Assembly: GCF_900104845.1 (NCBI RefSeq) | Contig: NZ_FNSR01000002.1 | Span: 2,108,001-2,172,000 of the forward strand | Source of the DNA: Paraburkholderia caballeronis | GTDB lineage: Bacteria > Pseudomonadota > Gammaproteobacteria > Burkholderiales > Burkholderiaceae | Length of the DNA: 64,000 bases | Direction: 5' to 3' | Part shown: positions 1-8,398 of the stretch, piece after piece | How positions within the stretch are numbered: the stretch's first letter is position 1 | How the letters are laid out: each line of letters begins with the position of its first letter | Notes under the pieces: model-generated | Databases searched by the model: none | Told to the model about the DNA's origin: nothing | The model's input: the letters and a program-made list of their open reading frames with translations, nothing else | Position numbers and translations under genes: made by a program

Positions 1-1
1 T

Positions 2-73
2 CCGGACGGACGCGCGTCGATCGCGCTGCAGGGTTCGCCGGTGGGCGCGGCGGCGGCAGTCGCGTTGAATTGA
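2..73 (+). CDS. C-terminal end of an unidentified protein (partial)
   Basis: An open frame enters from the left edge and stops at a TGA at 71-73. Only 23 residues are visible, an Ala-rich tail ending in VALN, too short to assign to a family. The downstream SsuA-like gene begins 30 bases later on the same strand, so this may be the preceding gene of the same transcription unit. The frame choice rests only on the absence of stops and on the spacing to the next gene. Confidence 0.4.
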   Translation, partial: PDGRASIALQGSPVGAAAAVALN

Positions 74-103
74 TTTGATTGACCATTTGCAGGCAGGGAC
101 ACG

Positions 104-1129
104 ATGTCGAAATACACGCAGGACGACCACACAGCAAACGGCACGCGCCGCGCGCTGCTGAAAGCCGCGGCCGGGGCCGCGACGTTTGCCGCGGTGCGCG
201 GCGCAACCGGAGTCGGCGCGGCGGCCGGGCTTGCCGCGGCCAGCGGCGCTGCTCAGGCGCAGGGCAGCAAGACGCTGCGAATCGGCTTCCAGAAATACGG
301 CAATTTCGTCGTTCTGAAGGCGCGAGGCACGCTCGAAAAGCGGCTCGCGCCGCTCGGCATCGGCGTGCAGTGGCTCGAATTTCCGGGCGGACCGCAACTG
401 CTCGAAGGGCTGAACGCGGGCGCGGTCGACGTCGGCACGGTCGGCGAAACGCCGCCGATTTTCGCGCAGGCGGGCGGCGTCGATTTCGTGTATGTCGGCA
501 GCGAGCCGCCGGCGCCGCAGGGCGAGGCGATCGTCGTTGCGCAAAATTCTCCGATCCGCACGCCGGCGGATCTGCGCGGCAAGCGCGTCGCGCTGAACAA
601 GGGGTCGAACGTTCACTATCTGCTTGTGAAGGTGCTGCAGAAGGCGAACCTCAAGTACACCGACATTCAGCCCGTCTATCTCGCGCCCGCCGATGCGCGC
701 GCGGCGTTCACGAGCGGCAGCGTCGATGCGTGGGTGATCTGGGATCCGTATCTGGCCGCGATCGAGCGCCAGGCGAATGCGCGTTCGATTGCGAACGGCG
801 ACGGGCTCGTGCGGAACACGCAGTACTATCTCGCGACCCGCAAGTTCGCGAACGCACAGCCGCAGGTCGTGCATGCGCTGCTCGACGAGATCGGCAAGAT
901 CGACGACTGGGCGCGCGACAACGTGCCGGCCGTGGCCGCACAGCTGTCGCCGCTCGTCGGGCTCGACGCGGGGACGCTTGAAGTCGCGTTGAAACGTTCC
1001 AGCTACGGCGTGCAGCCGATCGATGCCGCGACGCTTGCGTATCAGCAGCAGATCGCGGATACGTTTACGGAACTGAAGCTGATCCCGAAGAAGCTGGTCG
1101 TCGCCGACGCGCGCTGGCCGGCGGTTTGA
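104..1129 (+). CDS. Sulfonate/aliphatic sulfonate ABC transporter substrate-binding protein (SsuA-like)
   Basis: Periplasmic binding protein (341 aa) for uptake of alkanesulfonates or related organosulfur compounds. The N-terminus has a twin-arginine-type signal, TRRALLKAAAG near residues 14-24, followed by a long Ala/Gly-rich hydrophobic stretch and a likely cleavage after AQA near residue 52. The mature part has the SsuA/NMT1 fold: a start like TLRIGFQKYG, the GAVDVGTVGE segment that lines the ligand pocket, and DAWVIWDPYL in the second lobe. Length fits the family. It faces, on the opposite strand, a full ABC operon with its own binding protein, so the two proteins may share the transporter or bind different substrates. 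A purine-rich GGCAGGGACACG precedes the ATG. Confidence 0.9.
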   Translation: MSKYTQDDHTANGTRRALLKAAAGAATFAAVRGATGVGAAAGLAAASGAAQAQGSKTLRIGFQKYGNFVVLKARGTLEKRLAPLGIGVQWLEFPGGPQLLEGLNAGAVDVGTVGETPPIFAQAGGVDFVYVGSEPPAPQGEAIVVAQNSPIRTPADLRGKRVALNKGSNVHYLLVKVLQKANLKYTDIQPVYLAPADARAAFTSGSVDAWVIWDPYLAAIERQANARSIANGDGLVRNTQYYLATRKFANAQPQVVHALLDEIGKIDDWARDNVPAVAAQLSPLVGLDAGTLEVALKRSSYGVQPIDAATLAYQQQIADTFTELKLIPKKLVVADARWPAV

Positions 1130-1164
1130 CGATCGGGTAGTTCGATACGACGATCGGAATCACG

Positions 1165-1203
1165 CGACCTGCCGGCGCATCGAGTGCCGGCGGGTCGTTT
1201 CGT
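1165..1203. terminator. Bidirectional hairpin between convergent genes
   Basis: A 12-bp stem with one G-T wobble (1165-1176 with 1186-1197) and a 9-base loop is followed by TTT. It is enclosed by a second complementary pair, CGATACGA at 1143-1150 and TCGTATCG at 1200-1207. It lies between the ends of two convergent genes, as expected of a shared terminator. Confidence 0.65.
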
Positions 1204-1272
1204 ATCGGCAATTAAATTTCCGTTGTGCCGCTTTGCAGTCGGCACAGGTCGGGTTCGCGAACGAGCAAAGCG

Positions 1273-2652
1273 TCAGCCGGCGAGCGCCGCCGCAGCGACG
1301 TGGTTTGATTGCGCGTAGCGGTTGACGGGGCGCGGCAATCCGAGATTCTCGCGCAGCGTGCGGCCTTCGTATTCGGTGCGGAACAGTCCGCGCCGCTGAA
1401 GCTCCGGCACGACGAGCGTCGCGAATTCGGCGAGCCCGCCGGGCAGCCACGGCGACATGATGTTGAAACCGTCCGCGCCTTCTTCCTCGAACCATTGCTG
1501 CAACTGGTCCGCGATCGACTGCGGCGTGCCGACGACCTGCTGGTGTCCGCGCGCGCCGGCAATGCGCAGATACAGATCGCGAATCGTCAGGTTCTCGCGC
1601 CGCGCGAGATCGAACAGCAGCCGCTGGCGGCTCTTGCCGCCGTTGGTCTCCGGCAGTTCCGGCACCGGCCCGTCGACCGGATACTGCGATAGATCCACGT
1701 CGCCGCCGATCATCTTCGACAGCAGCGACACGCCGACGGTCGGCTGAATCAGCGATTGCAACGCGTCGAATTTTTCCTCGGCTTCCGCCTGGGTGCGGCC
1801 GACCACCGGGAAGATGCCCGGCATGATCTTCAGATGGTCCGGGTGGCGGCCGTAACGCGCGACACGCGCCTTCAGGTCGCGATAGAACGACTGCGCTTCC
1901 GCGAACGTCTGGTGCGCTACGAAGATCACCTCGGCCGTTTGCGCGGCGAGTTCACGGCCTGTTTCCGATGCGCCCGCCTGCACGACGACGGGCCATCCCT
2001 GCGGCGAACGCGCGACGTTCAACGGGCCGCGCACGCGAAAGTGCTTGCCATGGTGGTTCAGCACATGCAGCTTGTCCGCGTCGAAATAGACGCCGCTCGC
2101 CTTGTCGCGGACGAATGCATCGTCATCCCAACTGTCCCATAACCCTGCGACGACGTCGTAGAACTCGCGCGCGCGTTCGTAGCGCACTTCGTGGTCGAGA
2201 TGCTTCTCGAAGTTGAAGTTGTGCGCTTCCGACTCGGTGTTCGACGTGACGAGATTCCATCCGGCGCGCCCGCCGCTCAGATGGTCGAGCGACGCGAACT
2301 TGCGCGCGAGGTTATACGGCTCGTTGAAGGTCGTCGATACCGTTGCGATCAGGCCGATCTGTTTCGTCACGACCGATAGCGCGGACAGCAGCGTGAGCGG
2401 CTCGAAGTGATCGGCGCGCGCGGTGCGCGACAGCGATGCGAGGTTGTCGTCGCGCACGCTGACGCTGTCCGCGAAAAAGATCGTGTCGAATTTCGCGCGT
2501 TCGGCGATCTGCGCGAGTTCAGCGTAATGCGCGAAGTCGAGGCCGCCGCTCGCGAGGGCGTCCGGGTGCCGCCATGCGGCGATGTGGTGTCCCGTTTCCA
2601 TCAGGAACGCACCGAGCTTGATCTGGCGTTTTTGTTTGTTGTTGTCGCTCAT
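1273..2652 (-). CDS. LLM-class flavin-dependent monooxygenase, NtaA/SnaA/DszA (SoxA) family
   Basis: FMNH2-dependent monooxygenase (459 aa) of the bacterial luciferase-like fold; members oxidise nitrilotriacetate, dibenzothiophene sulfone, pristinamycin or organosulfur compounds using reduced flavin from a separate reductase. The start MSDNNKQKRQIKLGAFL is chosen at 2652, where GGAG lies just upstream; the frame remains open for 72 codons more but that extension is not family-like. Diagnostic segments are GHHIAAWRHP near residue 20, FFADSV, HLSGGRAGWNLVTS in mid-protein and GADGFNI near the C-terminus. It is the last gene of a five-gene operon with an ABC importer of sulfonate type, so the imported compound is probably its substrate, with release of sulfite. 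No flavin reductase gene is visible here, so one must come from elsewhere. Confidence 0.92.
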   Translation of the reverse strand: MSDNNKQKRQIKLGAFLMETGHHIAAWRHPDALASGGLDFAHYAELAQIAERAKFDTIFFADSVSVRDDNLASLSRTARADHFEPLTLLSALSVVTKQIGLIATVSTTFNEPYNLARKFASLDHLSGGRAGWNLVTSNTESEAHNFNFEKHLDHEVRYERAREFYDVVAGLWDSWDDDAFVRDKASGVYFDADKLHVLNHHGKHFRVRGPLNVARSPQGWPVVVQAGASETGRELAAQTAEVIFVAHQTFAEAQSFYRDLKARVARYGRHPDHLKIMPGIFPVVGRTQAEAEEKFDALQSLIQPTVGVSLLSKMIGGDVDLSQYPVDGPVPELPETNGGKSRQRLLFDLARRENLTIRDLYLRIAGARGHQQVVGTPQSIADQLQQWFEEEGADGFNIMSPWLPGGLAEFATLVVPELQRRGLFRTEYEGRTLRENLGLPRPVNRYAQSNHVAAAALAG

Positions 2653-2701
2653 CGGAAACTCCGTGAAAGTGCGGGGTGGATGCGCATTTAATCGATGCCC
2701 G

Positions 2702-3541
2702 TCATGCGGTGCGTGCAGTGGGCGCTGGCGTTTCATTGCGACGCTCGATGTTCGCGCGCGTATCGTCGTGCGTCGCATCGTGTTCGCCGACAAACTCGGC
2801 CAGCACTTCGTCGCGCAGTTGCACGAAGCGCGGATCGCTTCGATCGCGTGGCCGGGGCAGCGCGACATCGACGATGCGCCGGATGCGACCGGGACGCGGC
2901 GCCATCGTGACGACGCGCTCGCCGAGATAGATCGCCTCTTCGACGTCGTGCGTGACGAGAATCATCGTGATGCGTTCGCGTTCCCAGATGCGCTGAAGCT
3001 CGTTTTGCAGGCGGCTGCGCGTCAGCGCGTCGAGCGCGCCGAACGGTTCGTCGAGCAGCAGCACACGCGGACGGTTCACGAGTCCGCGCGCGATCGCGAC
3101 CCGCTGCGCCATGCCGCCGGACAGTTGATGCGGGTACGCGTTTTCGAAGCCTTCGAGGCCGACGAGCGCGATATGCGCGGCTACCGCGTCGCGCTTCTCG
3201 CGCTCGGACAGCGGCGCGTTGCGCAGCGCGGCGAGAATGTTTTGCGACGCGGTGAGCCACGGAAACAGCCGATGGTCCTGAAACACGATCCCGCGTTCGA
3301 GCGACGTGTCGTGCACGCGTTCGCCGCGCATCATGATCGCGCCGCTGTAGCCGGCATCGAGCCCGGCGATCAGCCGCAGCAGCGTGGACTTGCCGCAGCC
3401 GCTCGCGCCGAGCACGCTGACGAATTCGCCGGGGCGAACGCGCAGTGTGACGTCGTCGAGCACGACGAGCGCGGAGTCGCCGGCGCCGTAGCGTTTGCTG
3501 ACGTGCAGAATATCGAGTCCTTCGGATAGTGGCGCGTTCAT
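2702..3541 (-). CDS. ABC transporter ATP-binding protein, sulfonate/nitrate/taurine type (SsuB-like)
   Basis: Cytoplasmic ATPase subunit (279 aa) that powers the importer encoded upstream. Walker A is GASGCGKST, the ABC signature is LSGGMAQR, Walker B is VLLLDEP followed by FGALD, and the switch histidine is in LVTHDVEEA. The start MNAPLSEGL at 3541 has AGGAA upstream; the open frame upstream of it is not conserved-looking. Length and the short C-terminal extension fit the SsuB/TauB/NrtD group. It sits between a permease gene (35 bases away) and the flavin monooxygenase gene (49 bases away) in one minus-strand operon. Confidence 0.93.
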   Translation of the reverse strand: MNAPLSEGLDILHVSKRYGAGDSALVVLDDVTLRVRPGEFVSVLGASGCGKSTLLRLIAGLDAGYSGAIMMRGERVHDTSLERGIVFQDHRLFPWLTASQNILAALRNAPLSEREKRDAVAAHIALVGLEGFENAYPHQLSGGMAQRVAIARGLVNRPRVLLLDEPFGALDALTRSRLQNELQRIWERERITMILVTHDVEEAIYLGERVVTMAPRPGRIRRIVDVALPRPRDRSDPRFVQLRDEVLAEFVGEHDATHDDTRANIERRNETPAPTARTA

Positions 3542-3575
3542 CTGGGTTCCTGAATGAAGCGGGTTCGAAGTGGAT

Positions 3576-4412
3576 TCAAACGGTGATCGCGGGGCGACGC
3601 GAGAAGATCGCGCGTTCGACGGCGCGTGCGAGCGCATTCAGCGCCCAGCCGGTCGCGCCGACGACGATGATCCCGAACAGCACGAGGTCCATCCGGAACT
3701 GCTCGCTGCCGTCGATCAGCGTGTTGCCGATGCCGCTGCCGGCGACCAGCAGATATTCCGCGCCGAGCGTCGCGAGCCAGGAATAGATCAGCGCGAGATA
3801 GAGGCCGGTGAAGATCGACGGCAGCGCGGCGGGCAGGATCACGTAACGGATCAGTTGCAGCCGCGAATAGCGCAGCGCGCGGGCGACCTCGATGTATTTG
3901 CGCGGCACCGCGTGGATGCCGTCGCACGTGTGCGCGGCGACCGGCAGCAACGCGGCGAGCGACAGGAACACGACTTTCGCGACGTCGCCCAGGCCGAACC
4001 AGACCGAGATCAGCGGAATCCACGCGAATAGCGAAATTTGCTTGAACGTGTCGAAGCTCGGACCGACGATGCGCGCGGCGAGCCGCGAAAAACCGAGTAC
4101 GCAGCCGAGCAGCAGTCCGGCGGCGGTGCCGATCGCAAAGCCGCTCGCTTCGCGTGCGAGCGATGCGGACAGCGCGCGTAATAGCGCGCCGCTTTTTATC
4201 TGGTCCCATGCGGTATGCAGCACGTCCGCCGGGCTGACGAGCAGGCCGCTCTTCACGACGTGGGCGGCGCTGATCGCGGCCCAGATCGCGATGGCGACGG
4301 CCGGCAGCGCCGCGCCGCGCAGGTCGATATGCCGAAAGGAAACTTTCCGCTTCGGCGTTTCGCATTCGCACGCGGGCGGCGTTGGCGTGCCGAGGTCTTT
4401 CGTGGCGCTCAT
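3576..4412 (-). CDS. ABC transporter permease, sulfonate type (SsuC-like), second of two
   Basis: Inner-membrane permease (278 aa) with about six transmembrane helices. The EAA loop that contacts the ATPase is visible as YIEVARALRYSRLQLIRYVILPAA-like sequence in the second half, with the typical AALPSIFTGL following. The start at 4412 (MSATKD) has GGAG nine bases upstream; a much longer open frame to 6158 runs antisense-like through the two upstream genes and is rejected. The preceding gene encodes a second, different permease of the same family, so the channel is probably a heterodimer. Confidence 0.9.
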   Translation of the reverse strand: MSATKDLGTPTPPACECETPKRKVSFRHIDLRGAALPAVAIAIWAAISAAHVVKSGLLVSPADVLHTAWDQIKSGALLRALSASLAREASGFAIGTAAGLLLGCVLGFSRLAARIVGPSFDTFKQISLFAWIPLISVWFGLGDVAKVVFLSLAALLPVAAHTCDGIHAVPRKYIEVARALRYSRLQLIRYVILPAALPSIFTGLYLALIYSWLATLGAEYLLVAGSGIGNTLIDGSEQFRMDLVLFGIIVVGATGWALNALARAVERAIFSRRPAITV

Positions 4413-4435
4413 GCTGGCTACTCCGTGGCTTGATG

Positions 4436-5293
4436 TCACTCGCGAAACGCGGACGGCATGCCGCGACGCAGGCGTTTTTCGAGCGCGTCGAGCAGCCGGT
4501 TGATCGCGAACCCGATCGCCCCGACGACGACGACCGACGCCATCACAAGGTCGAGCTGAAACAACTGGCGGCCGTAGACGATCAGATAACCGAGCCCTTC
4601 GGACGACGCGACCAGTTCGACGACCACGAGCGCGAGCCACGCCTTCGTGAATGCCAGCCGCACGCCGGTGGCGAGCGTCGGCACCGCGGACGGCAGCACG
4701 ACCCGCACGATCCGCTGCCAGCGGTTGTAGCCGAACACGCGCGCAACTTCGTCCAGCGTGGCCGGCGTCTGCCGGAAACCTTGCAGCGTGCTGAGCGTGA
4801 CCGGCACGAGCGCCGCGTGTCCGATCAGCAAATATTTGAGCGGCTCGCCGACGCCGACGAGCAGCAGCAGGAACGGCAGCCAGCCCAGCACCGGAATCTG
4901 CACGATCGCGTTGAAGCTCGGCAGCACGTAGGCTTCGAGCGTGCGTGACAGGCCGAGTGCCGCGCCGATCGCGAAGCCGAGCAGCGAGCCGCCGGCGAAA
5001 CCGAGCAGCACGCGTTGCAGGCTGATCAGCGTGTTGCGTGCGAGGTCTCCGCTCGTCGCGAGTTCGACGAACGTGTCGTAGACGCGCTGCGGCGGCGGAA
5101 GGATCTGCGGCGCGATCCAGCCCCGTTCGCAGCCGATGCTCCACAGCGCATACAGCACGGCCGGCAGCAGCCACGGCGCGAGATGCCACCCGAGTGCGCG
5201 AAGTTTCCGATACGAACGGGGATGCGCGTCGGCGGCAAGCTTCAGTTCGCCATCGATCGCATCGGCCGGAATCGTGATCACGGTGTCGGCCAT
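4436..5293 (-). CDS. ABC transporter permease, sulfonate/nitrate type, first of two
   Basis: Inner-membrane permease (285 aa) with a cytoplasmic N-terminus, a first helix near residues 38-56 and five more. The EAA-type motif is DEVARVFGYNRWQRIVRVV followed by LPSAVPTLATGVR. It ends 23 bases before the second permease gene and starts 12 bases after the binding-protein gene, so the genes are cotranscribed. Most SsuC systems use a homodimer; two adjacent non-identical permeases point to a heterodimeric channel, seen in some taurine/sulfonate-like importers. Confidence 0.9.
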   Translation of the reverse strand: MADTVITIPADAIDGELKLAADAHPRSYRKLRALGWHLAPWLLPAVLYALWSIGCERGWIAPQILPPPQRVYDTFVELATSGDLARNTLISLQRVLLGFAGGSLLGFAIGAALGLSRTLEAYVLPSFNAIVQIPVLGWLPFLLLLVGVGEPLKYLLIGHAALVPVTLSTLQGFRQTPATLDEVARVFGYNRWQRIVRVVLPSAVPTLATGVRLAFTKAWLALVVVELVASSEGLGYLIVYGRQLFQLDLVMASVVVVGAIGFAINRLLDALEKRLRRGMPSAFRE

Positions 5294-5305
5294 GAGAAGC
5301 TCCGT

Positions 5306-6373
5306 TTAGCTGAGCGGCTTGCCTGCCGCGTCGTAGCGCATCCAGTAGCGTTCCAGCTTCTGATCGCGCAGCGCATTGTTCAGGTAGCGCGGATCGAACC
5401 ACGAATCGACGTCGACCGGCTGGCGGATCAGCTTCAGTTTCAGCGCGTCCTGTGCGACGGCCTTGTAGCGGGCAACGATGAACGGATCGATCAGCGGCGA
5501 GTTGCGATCCTTCAAGGTCTGGTTCGCGAATTCGGCCTGCCACGACGCATAACCGACGCCGCTTTTCGCCCACAGCTTGAACAGCGCGTCGCGGTTCGCT
5601 TCGTCGGACGACCATTGCGAACCCTTCACGAACACGTTGACGACGCGCTGCACGATGTCCGGGTGCGCTTTTTCGAAATCGTCGAGCACGAGCAGATGCG
5701 ATTGACGCGTGAATTGCGGCCCGTCGTTCTGCGATTCGTAGACGATCCGCGCCAGCCCCTGGTCGCGCAGCCGGTACAGGTGATAGTCGTTGATCGACGC
5801 GTCGATGCCCTTCGATGCGAGCGCCGCCAGCGAACTCGCGACGTCGAGATTGATCACGCGGAGATCGCGTTCGTCGAGGCTGTTCGCGGCGAGCGCGTTG
5901 TCCGCGACGAGTTGCAGGTTCGTGCCGCGGAAGATCGAGACGCGACGTCCTTTCAGGTCCTTGATCGAATGCACGTCGGAATCCGGCGGCACCGCGATCT
6001 TCACGCCTGCGCGCACGCCGGATTCGAGAAGGATGTGCGTTTTCAGGCCGTTTGCACGCGCGAGAACTGCCGGGAGATCGCCCTGGAACGCGAAGTCGAG
6101 CGACTTGTCCGCGATCGCTTCGTTGACCGCCGGACCGGCGCCCTTGAAGAACAGCCATTCCACCTTGATGCCGTCGGCGGCGAACTCTTTTTCGAGCGTC
6201 TGCTGGATCTGCACAGTGGCGGCCGGCGATCCGCCGAACGTCGGTGGATCGCCCGTGCCTTGCTGCGCGACGCCGATGCGGATCACCTCGGGCTTGTCGG
6301 CAAGCGCATGGGTTGCCGCAAACGCCAATGCGGCGGAGACGAACAAAGACTTCAGGACGCGAAAAGGACGCAT
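5306..6373 (-). CDS. ABC transporter substrate-binding protein, aliphatic sulfonate family
   Basis: Exported binding protein (355 aa), first gene of the five-gene importer/monooxygenase operon. The start at 6373 gives MRPFRVLKSLFVSAALAF, a classical Sec signal with likely cleavage after ALA near residue 24. The mature chain starts DKPEVIRIGV and carries the SsuA-like features FAADGIKVEWLFF and KSLDFAFQGDLPAV. The C-terminal VDSWFDPRYLNNAL segment is typical of the SfnB-neighbour/SsuA-like subgroup. The Shine-Dalgarno match is weak, but upstream in-frame ATGs would destroy the signal peptide. Ligand is unknown; the linked flavin monooxygenase suggests an organosulfur compound. Confidence 0.88.
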   Translation of the reverse strand: MRPFRVLKSLFVSAALAFAATHALADKPEVIRIGVAQQGTGDPPTFGGSPAATVQIQQTLEKEFAADGIKVEWLFFKGAGPAVNEAIADKSLDFAFQGDLPAVLARANGLKTHILLESGVRAGVKIAVPPDSDVHSIKDLKGRRVSIFRGTNLQLVADNALAANSLDERDLRVINLDVASSLAALASKGIDASINDYHLYRLRDQGLARIVYESQNDGPQFTRQSHLLVLDDFEKAHPDIVQRVVNVFVKGSQWSSDEANRDALFKLWAKSGVGYASWQAEFANQTLKDRNSPLIDPFIVARYKAVAQDALKLKLIRQPVDVDSWFDPRYLNNALRDQKLERYWMRYDAAGKPLS

Positions 6374-6888
6374 GGATTCGATCTGATGTTGACGATGCGA
6401 AACGGCGAAGAAATGAATGCCGCGCGGGGAATGCGGTGTTCGATGAGGCTCGAACATTCTTGTCGAGGGGATCGGCATGGACAAGAAACGAATTGAGCTA
6501 TAGATATCGCGCAGGTTGTTTTTGATTGCGGGCAAGGGGGCTTCGCAAATGAGGTGCGGTATTGACGCGTATCTTTTCGACCCGGTGGGTTTTGTCCGCA
6601 ATATCGGAAAACGGGAAAACATTGCGGACGATGCGCCGTTGTCGCATCGGAAACTAACGTGCGGCATCTGTTAGCAGCGGGCTGTGGCGTTATCGAGGTT
6701 CCCTGGCGGTCGCGGGTAGCGCGATGATCGAAGTTCCCGGTGCACCGATTCTCATAGGCGGCTGCTGGCCGCGCATCGGGGATAATCGTTTTTTCTGCCG
6801 GGTGACAGACATGCTTTTGCGTTCAATCGTTTCCGATCGGAACGCAAATGAACTCGCCGGCCAGCCTCAACAACGGAAAGGGAAAATC
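6374..6888. other. 515-base intergenic region between divergent genes
   Basis: This region separates the minus-strand importer operon from mobB. It carries a perfect 9-base inverted repeat, GTCCGCAAT at 6594-6602 and ATTGCGGAC at 6621-6629, with an A-rich spacer, a reasonable operator candidate. It also holds the 12-base palindrome TTCCGATCGGAA at 6831-6842, an instance of the motif repeated across the window. I see no convincing coding sequence or stable RNA. Confidence 0.5.
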
Positions 6889-7416
6889 ATGAGCGTTTTG
6901 TTCGGCATCGTCGGACGTTCCGGGCAGGGCAAGACGACATTGATCGAGGCGCTGTTACCGCGGTTTCGTGCGCTCGGTCTCAAGGTCAACGTCGTCAAGC
7001 ACAGCCATCACGTGCTCGAATTCGAACCGCCGCGCAAGGACAGTGCACGGTTTCGTACAGCTGGCGCGGCCGAGGTGTTGATCGCATCGCCGACCGGCTA
7101 CGCGATCGTGCGCGAACTTCATGGCGAACCGGAACCGACGCTGGCGGAATTGCTCGGACGTCTTGCGCCGGCCGACCTGACACTTGTCGAAGGGTACTCG
7201 CGGGCGGACATGCCGCGACTCGAAGTCGTGCGCTCGAACTCCGGCCTTGAGGTGCTGTATCCGGGCGACAGCCGGATCATCGCGATCGCGTCTAACGTGC
7301 CGGTCGACACCACTCTACGATGCCTGCCGCTAGACGATCCGGCCAGCATCGTGGCGTTTATCTGCGATTTACTCGGGCTTCAGATCCGTGCCGCGCATCG
7401 GGGAGAACTGAGCTGA
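6889..7416 (+). CDS. mobB: Molybdopterin-guanine dinucleotide biosynthesis protein MobB
   Basis: GTP-binding adaptor (175 aa) that assists MobA in attaching GMP to molybdopterin to make the bis-MGD cofactor. The P-loop is [12 protein letters not shown] at residues 8-19, followed by the MobB-typical VNVVKHSHH and [10 protein letters not shown] segments and the LTLVEGYSR motif in the middle. The start at 6889 follows GGAAAGGGAAAATC, a good ribosome site. MobB usually sits beside moeA or mobA; here it is alone, between a sulfonate importer and a degraded oxygenase reductase gene. Confidence 0.93.
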   Translation: MSVLFGIVGRSGQGKTTLIEALLPRFRALGLKVNVVKHSHHVLEFEPPRKDSARFRTAGAAEVLIASPTGYAIVRELHGEPEPTLAELLGRLAPADLTLVEGYSRADMPRLEVVRSNSGLEVLYPGDSRIIAIASNVPVDTTLRCLPLDDPASIVAFICDLLGLQIRAAHRGELS

Positions 7417-7447
7417 TGATGCAAGCCGGCATGCGAAACGCGTGTCA

Positions 7448-7480
7448 GCCTGCTTGAAGTCAGCAGGCGACCGTTTCGTT
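7448..7480 (+). terminator. Possible terminator after mobB
   Basis: GCCTGC at 7448-7453 pairs with GCAGGC at 7463-7468, nested inside GAAACG (7435-7440) and CGTTTC (7472-7477), then a short T-rich run. The stem overlaps the end of the adjacent pseudogene, so it could be coincidental. Confidence 0.35.
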
Positions 7481-8160
7481 TTGCCCGGCCACGAAGCGTT
7501 CGCTCTCGACATGATCGGTGGGCACCCCGGCTTCGGCGGCGACTGCGACGGTCGCCTGAACGAAACGGGGCGGTCCGAAAACAGAGATGTCCGGCCGAGC
7601 ATTGGAGTGCGCAGGTGCGGCGCGTAGCGCATCGATTGACGTACGTCGGAAGCCGGACCAGTCCCCGTCGGGGTTCGCAACGCAGATTTCCACTTGCAGT
7701 CGCGGCAACTGCGCGTTCAGCCGTTTCGGTTTGTCGAGGATAAACAACTGGTGCTTGCATTCGACGCCGAAGAATAGCCGTACGTCGAGACTTTCGCCGG
7801 ATTCGGCCATCCGGCGCAGCGTCGAAAGAACCGGGCGAGTCCGGTTCCGCAGGCGATAAACCAGCGCGGACCAGGGCTGTGTTGGTGGATACAGACCGCG
7901 CCGCGCGAGCCATGAGCCGTCAATATGTTTCCGATACGCGCATCGTTACGCAAAAATGTCGAGAAGCGACCATTCGGTCGCAGCCCGATCAGGAATTAGA
8001 GTGCGCCGCCCCAGTTGCCCATGTTCGCAAGCGCATACGCGCGGCGTTCCTGACTGCCGGGAATCTCGATCTCCATGAATCGCCCCGGTTCGAATTCGGC
8101 TGCGCCGCCAGAATAAAATTCGCCGGCTAAACCGGCGATTCAGGTCGCATGCGACCATCG
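7460..8160 (-). pseudogene. Degraded NADH reductase subunit of a soluble diiron monooxygenase (PrmB/MimB/MmoC-like)
   Basis: Three minus-strand pieces in different frames line up with one flavodoxin-reductase-type protein. The first (8130 to 7990) reads EFEPGRFMEIEIPGSQERR, the FAD-binding entry of this family; it then meets TAA where Glu is expected, and continues in frame as FLIGLRPNGRFSTFL and on to WFIACGTGLA, the NAD-binding glycine motif. After that a single missing C shifts the frame, and from about 7810 the rest reads MAESGESLDVRLFFGV through PDISVFGPPRFV to a normal C-terminus ending at 7460. So there is at least one nonsense change and one 1-base deletion. The N-terminal ferredoxin domain is mostly gone or unreadable beyond about 8160. 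No hydroxylase subunit genes remain nearby, so this is a relic of a lost oxygenase cluster. Confidence 0.72.
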
Positions 8161-8227
8161 CTCTCGTTGCCGATATCGAATGCGATGCTATAAACAAGGC
8201 GGGTGCTCGCCATCGAGGAGGACACCC

Positions 8228-8398
8228 ATGTTGTGGAAGCTCCGCTGTCGTTCCGGCAATATCGGACGACGTGTCCCAGTGCGAACGGATAGCCGGATTG
8301 ATTCCGGAGTTTGGCCGGCCTTCGGGTCGGCCTTTTTGTTTTTCCAATCCAGGGGGCAATGCAACGAAGCAGGCGGGACGCGACGTTCGATCGCTTGA
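8228..8398 (+). CDS. Possible small protein of 56 aa (uncertain)
   Basis: An ATG at 8228 is preceded by a perfect AGGAGG at 8216-8221 with a six-base spacer, much better than most genes in this window. The frame encodes a basic, Arg-rich N-terminus (MLWKLRCRSGNIGRR) and runs through a strong terminator hairpin at 8313-8346. I recognise no family. Either it is a leader peptide or small RNA with a translated head, or a chance frame. The strong ribosome site is the only real evidence. Confidence 0.25.
   Translation: MLWKLRCRSGNIGRRVPVRTDSRIDSGVWPAFGSAFLFFQSRGQCNEAGGTRRSIA
8313..8346 (+). terminator. Strong rho-independent terminator
   Basis: GGCCGGCC at 8313-8320 pairs with GGTCGGCC at 8325-8332 (one G-T wobble) around the extra-stable UUCG tetraloop, followed at once by TTTTTGTTTTT. 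It is one of the best intrinsic terminators in the window, on the plus strand, although no well-supported plus-strand gene precedes it. A short transcript starting after 8150 is implied. Confidence 0.85.

Noticed and set aside
3576..6158. A very long minus-strand frame of 860 codons
   Set aside because: Only its last 278 codons are a real permease. The earlier part is Arg/Ala-rich and runs through a better permease gene and a binding-protein gene in another frame.
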